From Burkholderia sp. SRS-W-2-2016 (lineage in GTDB: Bacteria > Pseudomonadota > Gammaproteobacteria > Burkholderiales > Burkholderiaceae): a stretch of DNA of 64,000 nucleotides. Location: NCBI RefSeq assembly GCF_001931485.1, contig NZ_MSDV01000012.1, positions 62,001-126,000 of the forward strand, given 5' to 3'. Shown here piece after piece: positions 28,328 to 41,327 of the stretch. The translations under genes were made by a program, and so were the position numbers. The stretch's first letter is position 1; every line of letters starts with the position of its first letter. Under the pieces are notes generated by a model. It did no database searches, was not told the origin of the DNA, and saw only the letters and a program-made list of their open reading frames with translations.

Positions 28328-29341
28328 ATGAATAAAACACCATCGGTCGCCGTGATTATTCCATTTTATAACGGTGCGAAATGGCTCGAACGGGCCGTGA
28401 AGAGTGTTGCGGAACAAACCATTGCGCCGGCGGAATTCATCGTCGTTAATGATGGCTCAAAGGCCGAAGAGCGCGCCGCGCTTGACCCTTTGGCACAAAA
28501 ATATGGATTTCGCATAATCGACAAATCGAACGGCGGGCAAGGCTCCGCCCGAAACGTTGGTGTCGCTGCGAGCACATCCGACTATATATGCTTTCTGGAT
28601 CAGGATGATTTTTATCTCGAGAATCACATCGAGATTCTCGTGGGTAATCTTCCGGAAAATGATCTTCGGCTCGGCTTTGTTTATGCCGATCTGCATATTG
28701 CTGACGGTGATGGTGGATTGGTATTCACCAGTTCAGTGAAGGAGCACTCGCCGTCGAATCCGAAAAAGTCGTTGATCGATCTGCTGAAATCCGACATGTT
28801 CGTCCTGCCGTCGGCTTCAATTATCACGCGCAAGGCATTTGAAGCGGTCGGTGGCTTCGATGAGCAGTTCATGGGCTACGAGGATGATGATCTCTTCCTG
28901 AGAATTTTCCGCAGCGGCTTCACCAACTACTACGTCGACGAGCCGGTAACGGTCTGGTGCATTCATAGCGAGAGCACTTCGTACAGCATCCGCATGTGTC
29001 GGAGCAGGTTCAGGTATTTCATGAAGCTATCGAGCCAGTTTCCCGACAACCCGGACCGAGGCCTGTTTTTTTTCCGGGACTGCATCGCGCCTCGATTTGG
29101 CCGCGCATTCCTCTCGGATGCGTTGAAAGCGACAACGAAAAAAACCGCGGACAAACAGGAGGTGGTAGCAATTCTCCAGGAGTACGCGAAGGTATTACGG
29201 CAAAGCAGATATGTCCGCCGCAAGCTGAAACTGAAGTTCTCGCTTGTTGCATTCGTTCTCGACTACTCGCCGCCGTGGGCTATCAAGGTAATGCGCTACG
29301 CCACACTTTCGACTGGAGTGCGACGAAGCCTTGTCACCTGA
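28328..29341 (+). CDS. GT2 glycosyltransferase, lower GC than its neighbours
   Basis: Family 2 glycosyltransferase of 337 residues. The N-terminus reads VAVIIPFYNGAKWLERAVKS, followed by FIVVNDGSK, GGQGSARNVGV, the metal motif LDQDDFY and GYEDDDLFLRIFRSGF. The C-terminal 80 residues are basic and end in a hydrophobic helix, suggesting membrane contact. The GC content is roughly 50 percent by eye, against about 60-65 percent in the rml genes, and codon choice includes many A/T-ending codons. It stands alone between the end of one plus-strand operon and the convergent minus-strand operon. It looks like a later arrival. Donor and acceptor are not predictable. Confidence 0.85.
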   Translation: MNKTPSVAVIIPFYNGAKWLERAVKSVAEQTIAPAEFIVVNDGSKAEERAALDPLAQKYGFRIIDKSNGGQGSARNVGVAASTSDYICFLDQDDFYLENHIEILVGNLPENDLRLGFVYADLHIADGDGGLVFTSSVKEHSPSNPKKSLIDLLKSDMFVLPSASIITRKAFEAVGGFDEQFMGYEDDDLFLRIFRSGFTNYYVDEPVTVWCIHSESTSYSIRMCRSRFRYFMKLSSQFPDNPDRGLFFFRDCIAPRFGRAFLSDALKATTKKTADKQEVVAILQEYAKVLRQSRYVRRKLKLKFSLVAFVLDYSPPWAIKVMRYATLSTGVRRSLVT

Positions 29342-29506
29342 TGTTTGGGCACCCGCAACCCATTGAATCCGCAGATCGAAGCGGACATTCATGGGCGAAG
29401 CGGGCTCCGTGCGCCAGGATTTACGACAAAAGACGACGGTAAAACTGTCGACGCGACGGCTTGGTCAGATTCGTCGCGTGAGCGCCGGCAGACTCCGCGC
29501 CCCTCT

Positions 29507-32500
29507 CTATGCGCCTTTGTTTTTCGGCTGCCATGTCGCGTACCACTCGTCGTCGAAAATCGCGTTGCATAGCTTGCGGTAGCAGTTATCCCAGGTGAAT
29601 TCGGAGCCGGACCGCGGGCGCGGCGCAAAGCCGTTCGCGGCCCAGTCACGCAGCGCCACGGCAAGCGTTTTGGGATCATCTCCGGAGAAATAACACGCCT
29701 GGTCGCCTGCGATCTCGCGAAACACCGGAATGTCGCGTGCCAGAACCGGTAAGCCTGCCTGAAACGCCTCGACGATCGGCAAGCCGAACCCTTCGTTGAC
29801 GGATGCCATGATGAGCCCTGAGCTCGCACTATAGAGAGCGCGCACCTCGCTATCGCTGCAGCGAGGCAGCCAATGCAACCGCTTCCCCAGTTCCGGGGAG
29901 CGGCGCAACTGCTCGGAGAACTGGTCCATCTTCCAGCCCTGCTTGCCGATGATGATCAGATTGAGGTTCTCATTGGCTTCCCATAGTTTTTCGAATGCCG
30001 CAAAGACCTGCGGGTGGCCTTTGCGAGGTTCGACCGTACCCACCATGATGACGCTGGGACGCAGCCGCGCGTTCTCGAGAGCGGCGAGGGTGGCCGACGA
30101 ACTTTGCCCTTTGAGCTCTTCGCTGCGAAAGTCATTGCGAAAATCCGCGCCGAGATGAGCGAAGCCGATCGGCAGTGGTCTGTTTCGCAGACTGGGATCC
30201 TCGTCGAGCCAGGCGATTACATCATCGGCGACAGACCGGGAAATGCAAACAGCAGCGTCGGCGATGCCGAGAAGACTGCCGTACCAGTTCTCTGTTACGA
30301 GCTTGACGAAATCGTCGTTGAAGTACTGAGGGCATCGCAACGGCAACAGATCGTAGATGAGCACCACGATGCGCAGGCCGTTCAAGCGCAACCGCCGCAA
30401 TTCGTCAAATTCGGCCGCCGTGATGATCGGATAAACGTCGGCGAGGAGCAGCACATCGCCGGCCCGGACATCGAACGGTGCTTCCGGCAGATCGAGGGGC
30501 GGCAGACCCAGCAGCGACAGCGGTCTGGCGTACGTATGGCGTAACAGCCCCTCGCGAATCCGTACAGCTTCGCTGCGCAAGCCGCGGGGCGGCGTTTCAA
30601 GTGCGCGGCGGGTAATCTCGCGTACGACCCGTTGAATGCCCGAACCCGAATCGATACGCGCCAATTCGGAGATATCGATCAGGAGCCGGCTATATCCTCC
30701 GCCGCGCGATGGCGACGGGAAGCTGCGCACGAGGCTGCGCGACGCGGCCGCTACTCCATTCGGCAGCGCCGACACAGCCTGGATATCGGTCTGCATTGTT
30801 TGCGCCACGACAGTGACGCCCGGCGTTGCATAGGCCTTTTCGATCGCATCGACGCACTGTTCGGCAGTGACTTCCGCCGACTCCTGCGGCGGCAGAACCG
30901 CGGTAAGCGTGCGCATCGCGTCGGCGCCGAAATGCTGGCTCAATACTTCCATCTCGCGATCCGAATACACGATCACGCCAACCGCTTCCTGCAGCACGGA
31001 CAGGCTGCACGGATAGTGCCGCAGCGCAGCTTCAATGCCATTGTCTTCGGCAAAGCGCAAAGCAGGGTAGCCGTGCGCCTGCAGCAGTACAGCCCGGAAC
31101 TCGTCGATGCGTCCGCGCTCACGGGCCGACGCGTACATCAAGTCGGACAGAACCGCGTCATGCAGGATCACCACGCCTGGGCAGCAGGGCAGCAGCGTTT
31201 CGATCTGGAAGCGATGAAACGGCGAATTGCCGATTTGATAAACGACGCGATCGAAACGCCCGGCCTGCGCGAGGAAGTCCGCCGGAGCGAGTCGCGGAAA
31301 TCCCCACAGCAGGTGCTCCGAGGTTTCTTCCTCACTGACTAGCGTGATGTCGTAGTGGCGTGCGAGACGGGGCAGAAGGCTTGCGCTGTGCTCGGCCACA
31401 CGGGTGGCCTGTGGCGGTAACGGGGACACGAAGGCCAGGCGGGGGCGTTTTGGAACGACGCTCGTGATCCGTGTGTGACCTTGTCGCGATCGGGCGTCAT
31501 GGATCGTCTCGAGCGCATCCCAAGCCCGTTCGGCCGACGCGTGCCACGTAAATTGCGCGGCCTGGCGCGGGCCGTAGTTTGCGAGTTCCTGTTGAAACGA
31601 CGGGTTCTCCAGTACCTTGCGCATGCAAGCGGCGATGGAGTCGGGATCTTCGGGGTCGAAGGTGGCATCCGCGCGTCCGATCACTTCGGGAAGACTCGTG
31701 GTGTTGCTGACAATGGTCGGTGCCCCGCACGCCATCGCCTCGCCGGCAGGCAACCCAAAGCCCTCATGCCGGGAAGGAAATACAAACAGACCGCACGCCG
31801 AATAAAGAGCCTGGAGGTCGTCCTCTTCCACGAAGGGGGTGTAGACAAGACTTTCGGTTGGGATGCCGAGTTGCGCCGCCTTTTGATACAACCTGGCGCG
31901 ATCTCGTTGCCCCGCGATGAACAGCTGGTGTGTTCTCTGCAATTCCCGCGGCAGGCGCGCATAGGCTGCCAGCAAGCCGGCTTCATTCTTGTTCGGCGTG
32001 TCCGCGGCCAGAAACATGATGAACGAGTCGCGCAGGCCATAGCGTGCGAGCAATGCCGCGCGTTCATTAGCCGGCAACGATGTCGGATGGAACTGCGGCC
32101 CGATACCGGCGCGTATATTGAAGACTCGTTCGGGCGCGCAGGAAAGATGATCGATCGCCTCATTGCGGCTGGACTCGGAAATGGCGAGCAGCCCTTCGCA
32201 CGACGTCAGTTCCTGAATGCCGCGGTAATACCACCGGGTGTGGGGCGAAGGTACGTTCGAGGTTCCGAAGAATTCGGCGTGCCGCAATAACGGAATGAGA
32301 TCGTAAAAGGTCGCGACTACGGGCAAACGACCCAGTTGTCGCGGCAGGCAACCAACGACATCGTTGTCTTCGAGCACGCTGCACACATGCACGAGGTCCG
32401 GCTGAAGGGACGCAAGGAAATGCGCCCGCAGGGTTTCCGCGTAAGCAAGGCGTGGAGCATCATGGAGCAACGGTACGGCGCCGCGTGGCGGATGCCACAC

Positions 32501-32704
32501 GCGGATGTTCTCGCGAGGCAGAACCGATGAGAAGGTCGCGATCAACTCCTCGGCTTTGTCCATGTAGACACCATTGAGCGCGATAGTGACCTCATGTGCT
32601 CGCGCATTGCGAACCATGGCCAGCGCAAGCTCCCGCGAATAGCGACCGATACCGCGGTCGCTGCCACTCCCTTGAGCTGCCTGCAAATCGATCACAAGAC
32701 GCAT
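29507..32704 (-). CDS. Multi-domain GT4 glycosyltransferase (two complete GT-B units plus a middle half)
   Basis: A 1065-residue enzyme from the ATG at 32704; a TTG 24 bp earlier is less likely, and neither has a strong ribosome site. Unit 1 (1-405) is a complete GT4 with DRGIGRYSRELA and the EX7E motif EGFGLPAGEA (314-323). The middle (about 420-625) begins PRLAFVSPLPPQATRVAEHS and looks like only the acceptor half of a GT-B protein. Unit 3 (about 670-1060) is again complete, with SGIQRVVREI, GTVEPRKGH and EGFGLPIVEA (971-980). This resembles WbdA- or WbpX/Y/Z-type mannosyl/rhamnosyltransferases that build homopolymers with alternating linkages. With gmd/rmd just upstream, GDP-D-rhamnose is the likely donor (inference). 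It is the last gene of the minus-strand block. Confidence 0.9.
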   Translation of the reverse strand: MRLVIDLQAAQGSGSDRGIGRYSRELALAMVRNARAHEVTIALNGVYMDKAEELIATFSSVLPRENIRVWHPPRGAVPLLHDAPRLAYAETLRAHFLASLQPDLVHVCSVLEDNDVVGCLPRQLGRLPVVATFYDLIPLLRHAEFFGTSNVPSPHTRWYYRGIQELTSCEGLLAISESSRNEAIDHLSCAPERVFNIRAGIGPQFHPTSLPANERAALLARYGLRDSFIMFLAADTPNKNEAGLLAAYARLPRELQRTHQLFIAGQRDRARLYQKAAQLGIPTESLVYTPFVEEDDLQALYSACGLFVFPSRHEGFGLPAGEAMACGAPTIVSNTTSLPEVIGRADATFDPEDPDSIAACMRKVLENPSFQQELANYGPRQAAQFTWHASAERAWDALETIHDARSRQGHTRITSVVPKRPRLAFVSPLPPQATRVAEHSASLLPRLARHYDITLVSEEETSEHLLWGFPRLAPADFLAQAGRFDRVVYQIGNSPFHRFQIETLLPCCPGVVILHDAVLSDLMYASARERGRIDEFRAVLLQAHGYPALRFAEDNGIEAALRHYPCSLSVLQEAVGVIVYSDREMEVLSQHFGADAMRTLTAVLPPQESAEVTAEQCVDAIEKAYATPGVTVVAQTMQTDIQAVSALPNGVAAASRSLVRSFPSPSRGGGYSRLLIDISELARIDSGSGIQRVVREITRRALETPPRGLRSEAVRIREGLLRHTYARPLSLLGLPPLDLPEAPFDVRAGDVLLLADVYPIITAAEFDELRRLRLNGLRIVVLIYDLLPLRCPQYFNDDFVKLVTENWYGSLLGIADAAVCISRSVADDVIAWLDEDPSLRNRPLPIGFAHLGADFRNDFRSEELKGQSSSATLAALENARLRPSVIMVGTVEPRKGHPQVFAAFEKLWEANENLNLIIIGKQGWKMDQFSEQLRRSPELGKRLHWLPRCSDSEVRALYSASSGLIMASVNEGFGLPIVEAFQAGLPVLARDIPVFREIAGDQACYFSGDDPKTLAVALRDWAANGFAPRPRSGSEFTWDNCYRKLCNAIFDDEWYATWQPKNKGA

Positions 32705-32755
32705 AGTGTCAGTTTTTTTAGAGTGCAATGAAAATCGGGTTGGAGACGCTGACGA

Positions 32756-34165
32756 TCAAGCCAATGTCGTCGTGCGAGAGTTGGACGTGCTGAGTTGCCG
32801 ATACAGGCGCGCTTCTTCGGGGCTGAGATCGGTTGCACTTGCAGGAGTGGCCGCCGCTGCCTGTTCCTGCATTGCCGCGGTCTGCTCATACACGCGATAG
32901 CGGCGAGCCAGCCATTCCACCGGCCGCGGAGCGATGGCACGCATGAGCCGCAGGCCACGCTGACCTCCCGGCAGTCCGAGCAGAAATCGACCGGTGCGAT
33001 GAAATACCTGTCGCGCCCGCTGTTTGGTGGGCTTCATACGCCGCACCATCCGCAGCGGCGCGGTCACCCGCCAGCACGTGCTGTTGAGCATCGCGGTGAC
33101 CTGCTCGTTCGCTAGTCGCGCGGCGTGTTGCGCCGCGAGTGCGCTGCGTTGCGCGTCGTCGCCGCGGCGGGTTTGCTCGGCCAACGCAACGGCGGCCTGC
33201 AGGTTCGCCTGGCCAAGCGTGTCCGCCAACTGCTGCAACTGTTGCATGGCGGCGGACGAACGATTGTTTGCGGCCTGCGCTGTGCTTGCGAACTGTTCGA
33301 CGGCCGCGGTTGCCTCACGTCTCACGGCATCCGCGTCACGCAGTGCCGCGGATGCCTGCTCGCCGATGCGCCGATTTTCTTGTGCTGCCGCCTCGCGGAC
33401 CCGCTGCAATTCTGCGGCAGCCTGTTCGCGAAACTGCTGCAATTCCTGTTCGGCACGCTCGGCCCGCAGCAGTAAATCCCCAGGTGTCTGAAACGGATCG
33501 AACACGTTCGGTTGAACCCGGAAATGTTTTCCCAGTTCGTCCTTTTTTTCGTCGGCAACGTAGAAGCGGTTCAGACCATCGAACCAGGCGAAACTGTAGC
33601 CACTCGAAATCAGCATCGGCTCCCAGTCGCCGTAGGACTCCTGCTGCGAATTTGGCAGGGTTGCCTCGACAAGCACGATCCAGGGGCGAAAAAGGCGAAA
33701 GTCAGCGCCGGCCAGCACATCTGCTTCGGCACCTTCCACGTCGATTTTCAGAAAGTGAATCGGACCCTGGGGGCAGTGTTGCCGGCAGATCTCGGCGAGC
33801 GGCAGCGCCTCGACGATCTCTTCGGTCACCTCCCAGCCGGCCGTCCGATGGCGAGTCGCGATCGCTGCATCGACCGTGGAGAGGCCGCTGCCGCCGATCC
33901 GGTAGAAGCGGTACGATCGGGCCTCGCGAGCAGCGGCCACGCTGAGATTGATATCGTGAGGGCGCATTGCGCTCAACGAGTCGGAAAAACTCGCATCCGG
34001 TTCCAGATTGATGCCGTGCCAACCGTGATCGTAGAAAAGCTGCGTGACTGACGACACATGCGGGTCCGCTGCGCCGACATCGATATAAAAGCCGTTACGA
34101 ATGTGCCCGAGCGCGCGCCAAAGCATGACGTCTTCTTGGTTCTGTGCGAAGGAAGTCAATGTCAT
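32756..34165 (-). CDS. FkbM-type methyltransferase with coiled-coil tail
   Basis: 469 residues. Residues 1-215 are an FkbM-family SAM methyltransferase: FYIDVGAADP (27-36, SAM site) and the family signature FLKIDVEGAEADVLAGAD (138-155). Residues about 230-360 are a long Ala/Gln/Glu/Arg coiled coil (AEQELQQFREQAAAELQRV onward). Then comes the motif STCWRVTAPLR (362-372) and a very basic, partly amphipathic stretch (MVRRMKPTKQRARQVFHRTG) that could bind the membrane. An Ala/Gln-rich tail ends the protein. The first 225 residues are closely similar to those of the 37593-40886 protein. Inferred role: O-methylation of the polysaccharide, perhaps at its growing end, with the coiled coil as spacer. 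The start MTLTSFAQNQED matches the paralogue. Confidence 0.88.
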   Translation of the reverse strand: MTLTSFAQNQEDVMLWRALGHIRNGFYIDVGAADPHVSSVTQLFYDHGWHGINLEPDASFSDSLSAMRPHDINLSVAAAREARSYRFYRIGGSGLSTVDAAIATRHRTAGWEVTEEIVEALPLAEICRQHCPQGPIHFLKIDVEGAEADVLAGADFRLFRPWIVLVEATLPNSQQESYGDWEPMLISSGYSFAWFDGLNRFYVADEKKDELGKHFRVQPNVFDPFQTPGDLLLRAERAEQELQQFREQAAAELQRVREAAAQENRRIGEQASAALRDADAVRREATAAVEQFASTAQAANNRSSAAMQQLQQLADTLGQANLQAAVALAEQTRRGDDAQRSALAAQHAARLANEQVTAMLNSTCWRVTAPLRMVRRMKPTKQRARQVFHRTGRFLLGLPGGQRGLRLMRAIAPRPVEWLARRYRVYEQTAAMQEQAAAATPASATDLSPEEARLYRQLSTSNSRTTTLA

Positions 34166-34213
34166 GAAGGTTCAGAGCGTGAGGTTGATGGAGCGGCAAG
34201 GCATCTCTGAAAT

Positions 34214-37588
<3,375 letters not shown>

Positions 37589-37592
37589 GGAA

Positions 37593-40500
37593 TCAGGACC
37601 GTCGTTGTGGCGCGAGAAGTTGCTCGATGCTTTGCTGAATCAATGCGCCGACCCGCTCGGGCGACAAGTCCGTGGCGATGCGCGCCCGTGCCCTGTCTCC
37701 GATTGCATGATCGCCTTTTTCGACCAGCGCGGCGGCTTTTTCGAGCGACTCGGCCAGATGGTCTTCGTCGACCTGGGCCCAGACGTTGCCCGTCGTATAG
37801 GCGCCATGATCGTCTTGCAGCGCGGTGACGGCATAGCGAACGGGAAACCCGCAAGTGTCGTCGAGGAAATCGCGCGTGCCGCTGTAGTCGGTGGCGACGA
37901 CGATCTTGCCCATTGCCATCGCCTCGGCCACCGTCAGGCCGAAGCCTTCGGCGCAATGGGGCGACGCGTAAATGTCGGCCATTGCCATCAGATTGCGCAT
38001 GGTGTCGAGATCGAGCGCACGGTTGATCAGCACGACGCCATCCGCCGCATCGCACAGCTGCTGTAACTGGTTGCCCTGCTGCGGCATGTCGAACAGGTGC
38101 TTGGTCTTCAGCACCAACTTCCAGCCGGACCGTCCCAACCGGGTTCGCGCAAAAGCGCGCACCAGCGCAAAGGGATTTTTACGAACCAGATAGCTCGAGC
38201 CGTCGAACGCATAAAGGATCACGCGGTCTTCGGCATCGAGGCCGATTTCCGTTTTGGTGCGGCGAATCTTGTCAGGACCTGGAAGGCTTGGCGGGACCGT
38301 CACCACGTACGGGATCACGTGAACAGGGGCGTCGGTGCTCGCTGCGAAAGCCTTCTGACAATAGCGACTCGGAGCCCAGATGGCATCGACCGAACCGAAT
38401 GTGGGATGCCAGTAGTTCGGGATATCTTCCGTTTCCCAGACGAACAGCCCCAGTTTCAACCGGGCGCGCTCGATCGCCTGCTTCTGTTCTTCGATCAGGA
38501 GTGCGGGCCAGGCCTCCGGGTTCAAATGGATGGCTACGACGTCCGCCGGACCGGAGAAATCGTTGATATCCAGCGGCAAGGCCATCCGCCGATGAATGTG
38601 GAAGGGCCGCTTGACCGGTGCGAGATTGAGCGCGTACGGCGTGCGTCGTAATGCGGACACATAGGATCGGCTGGCAACGCCGAGGCCGTTTGCGTAGTTC
38701 CACGGGCCGATCAGCTGGATGGCCGGCTTCAGTGCGGAGCCGGGCAGGTGCCGGGGCAGCGTGGACTGCCGCGGCACGCGCGACGGCGCCGCATTGCCGG
38801 CCGGATCCGGATTGGCGGCAGCTACCTGAAGCGCGGGTTCGGCCAGCGCCACGTCGTAGCCATGCGCTAGCAGCACTTCACGCCAGCCGCTGCTGTCCAT
38901 GCCTTCGATCTTGTCGCGCAACGCCATCACCTTGACGAACGGGAAGCCATCCTCGATCAGATTCTTCCAGTCGAAAAGCGTACGGTTGTCGCGGTTCTCG
39001 GACGGGAACATCACGGTGTGAGAAATTCCACCGGCCCGCAGCGTAGGGGCGAACTTGAGTTCGTACCGTTGAATGACCTCGTGCTTCGTCGGCAGAATCA
39101 CGACGTTATTCAAGAAATCCTGCAGAACGGGCGACGCCAGTGCGCGGCGGCGCAGCGCGAGGAAAAAGCTCTGAATGTGCCACTCGTATTCCCAGCTCTC
39201 CGTGATGCCGACCATATCGCCGGGCGCCGAACGCACGCGAGTCAGCAGCTTCTCGAAAAGCGAGTCGTTGAGGGGGCCGATCACGCTGTCGTTGAGCAAG
39301 TAAAGCGTGTCGGCGTCGAACAGTTCCGGTTGGACCTGTAGCACATGCGCCCAGGCGGCGAAGTCGAACCCGAGGTTCTCGCGCACAACCAGCGTATCCA
39401 CCTCGTCAAGCGACAGTGCATCGGCGTCAAACCAGTTTGCGTCCGCCGCCACGATCAGCGTGACATCGATGCCATGCCGGCGCAGTGCGGCGATATACGG
39501 GCGCACATGCGGCTTGAGCTTGCCGTCGGGCGAGTGGGTGACGAACAACGCGACCTCGCGCCTGTCGCGCGTCGCTTTGCGATACTCGATCACGGCGTCA
39601 GTCACAGGCTTGCCGAGCGGCGCGCCGGACTCGTCGGTTGGTTGCGTGCTGGCGAGGCCGGTACCGAAAAGCGCCTGCTGACGCCGTGCTCGCAGAAAAG
39701 CGATACGTGCGGGCATCCGGTGAGGAGTCGCTGCCCACCATAGGGCCTTCATTCCGCGGCGCAGCGTTGAGCGGACCGATGTTGGGATACGGATCATGGT
39801 TCCTCTGAGCGGTGCTGTCACTCGCCAGGAAGTACTGGTCATCAGCGCTGTGACGCGCTCGTTGGCTCGTTGCGCGTCGCGTCGCAATTCGTCGTTAAGC
39901 CGGTCCTGTTCCGCAAGTGCCTCGTTGGACCGGCGCGTCGCTTCCTCGAGGTTTTGCGCCATCTGCTGAATAGCATCGGTCGCGCGCTGGTTCGCGGCAT
40001 CGGCTTCGTGCGCGGACCGCTCCACCGCCCGGAGTGCTTCGCGGCTTACGGTATTGGCCTGCGCCAGGGACTCGGCGGCCTGTTCGCGAATCTGCTGCAC
40101 TTCCTGCGCGGCTTGCTCGCGAACCTGTTGCATCTCCTGCGTAACCTGCTCGCGAGTGTGCTGCAGTTCCTGTTCGGCGTGCCGGGCGCGTTGCAGTAAC
40201 CGCGCAGGCGGCTGAAAGTCGTCGAAGACATTGGGCTGAACATGGAAATGCTTTCCCAGTTCCTCTTTCATTTCGTCGGCCAGATAAAACCGGTTTAAGC
40301 CGTCGAACCAGACGAAGCTGTAGCCTTGCGAGGTAAGCGTCGGCTCCCATGCATGAGACTCTTCCTGCGACAACGGCAGGGTGGCTTCCACGAGCACGAT
40401 CCAGGGGCGGAAACGGTGGAAATCCGCGCCCGCCAGCACGTCGCCTTCGGCGCCTTCCACGTCGATCTTCAGGAAATGAATCGGACCATGGGGGCGATGC

Positions 40501-40886
40501 AGTTCGCAGATATCCGCCAGTGGCAGCGCGTCGATCGTCTCTTCAACCACGTCCCATCCGCTGGCGCGATGACGTGCGGCGATCTCGGCGTCGAAGGTCG
40601 AGAGGCCGGTGCCGTCGATTTTGTGGAAGACATGCGAAGCGGCTTCGCGACCGGCAGCCAGTTGCAGATTGATGTCATGCGGACGCGCGGCGCTCAGCAA
40701 TGCGAAATAGGCCGACTGCGGCTCCAGGTTGATTCCGTGCCAACCCCGATCGTAGAAGAGTTTGGTTACTGACAGATCTTCCGGGTCGGCCGCGCCTACA
40801 TCGATATAGAACCCGTTGCGCACGTGACCGAGCGCACGCCACAGCATGATGTCTTCCTGGTTCTGCGCGAAGGAAATCAATGTCAT
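37593..40886 (-). CDS. Fusion: FkbM methyltransferase, coiled coil, rhamnan-synthesis F domain, GT4 glycosyltransferase
   Basis: A 1097-residue four-part protein. FkbM methyltransferase, 1-215 (FYIDVGAADP at 27-36, FLKIDVEGAEGDVLAGAD at 138-155). Coiled coil, about 228-345 (HAEQELQHTREQVTQEMQQV onward). Motif STSWRVTAPLR (351-361) followed by a basic stretch. A RgpF/rhamnan-synthesis-F-like domain at about 440-690 (VALFVTHSPDGKLKPHVRPY, LGFDFAAWAHVL, LLNDSVIGPL, GITESWEYEWHIQSFFLALR). A GT4 domain at about 725-1090 (FVWETEDIPNYW, EGFGLTVAEAMAMG, ATDYSGTRDFL). The first three parts match the 469-residue protein at 32756-34165. Inferred: one protein that both extends rhamnan-type chains and methylates them. 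It is followed by the next gene after 4 bp. Confidence 0.88.
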   Translation of the reverse strand: MTLISFAQNQEDIMLWRALGHVRNGFYIDVGAADPEDLSVTKLFYDRGWHGINLEPQSAYFALLSAARPHDINLQLAAGREAASHVFHKIDGTGLSTFDAEIAARHRASGWDVVEETIDALPLADICELHRPHGPIHFLKIDVEGAEGDVLAGADFHRFRPWIVLVEATLPLSQEESHAWEPTLTSQGYSFVWFDGLNRFYLADEMKEELGKHFHVQPNVFDDFQPPARLLQRARHAEQELQHTREQVTQEMQQVREQAAQEVQQIREQAAESLAQANTVSREALRAVERSAHEADAANQRATDAIQQMAQNLEEATRRSNEALAEQDRLNDELRRDAQRANERVTALMTSTSWRVTAPLRGTMIRIPTSVRSTLRRGMKALWWAATPHRMPARIAFLRARRQQALFGTGLASTQPTDESGAPLGKPVTDAVIEYRKATRDRREVALFVTHSPDGKLKPHVRPYIAALRRHGIDVTLIVAADANWFDADALSLDEVDTLVVRENLGFDFAAWAHVLQVQPELFDADTLYLLNDSVIGPLNDSLFEKLLTRVRSAPGDMVGITESWEYEWHIQSFFLALRRRALASPVLQDFLNNVVILPTKHEVIQRYELKFAPTLRAGGISHTVMFPSENRDNRTLFDWKNLIEDGFPFVKVMALRDKIEGMDSSGWREVLLAHGYDVALAEPALQVAAANPDPAGNAAPSRVPRQSTLPRHLPGSALKPAIQLIGPWNYANGLGVASRSYVSALRRTPYALNLAPVKRPFHIHRRMALPLDINDFSGPADVVAIHLNPEAWPALLIEEQKQAIERARLKLGLFVWETEDIPNYWHPTFGSVDAIWAPSRYCQKAFAASTDAPVHVIPYVVTVPPSLPGPDKIRRTKTEIGLDAEDRVILYAFDGSSYLVRKNPFALVRAFARTRLGRSGWKLVLKTKHLFDMPQQGNQLQQLCDAADGVVLINRALDLDTMRNLMAMADIYASPHCAEGFGLTVAEAMAMGKIVVATDYSGTRDFLDDTCGFPVRYAVTALQDDHGAYTTGNVWAQVDEDHLAESLEKAAALVEKGDHAIGDRARARIATDLSPERVGALIQQSIEQLLAPQRRS

Positions 40887-41327
40887 GAATGGTCAAGCCG
40901 TGATGTGAGTGGTGTCATGAAATACATCTACCATGATTGACTGATGAGTCACAAAGGGCGACGCCATTTTTATCGTGCGCGGCGGATGCATGGCCAGGTG
41001 CAACGTTTGCACAACGTTCACGACTCATCGTCTCCGATGCCGACGGCACGGCGGTTGTGATCGCCTGCGGGATGTCGCTCGCGATGCGCCCTTCAGATCA
41101 GGCTGTACGAAGCTGCAAGCCGATAACATTGACGCGCTCGTATTGCGAGGCCCCGACTACCGGATGAGTCGGCAGAGCGGCCTGCAAACTTGACGCGAAT
41201 AATGTTTGGGCGCGTTGAGCAAAGCGTCGCCGATCTTCGGGGGACGAAGGCCGGCGCTGCGAAATGCTCGACCTGTCAGGCCCGCACGATTTCGTTCGAA
41301 CGCACTCGCTAGCGATGCGTGTCCCGG
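40887..41327. other. 441-bp gap inside the minus-strand polysaccharide block
   Basis: The gap lies between the 1097-residue gene (start 40886) and the end of manC (41328), both on the minus strand. No open frame here has a supportable product. It probably contains a separate promoter for the minus-strand genes downstream, since the spacing is far larger than elsewhere in the block, but I could not pick out a convincing -35/-10 pair. Confidence 0.4.
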
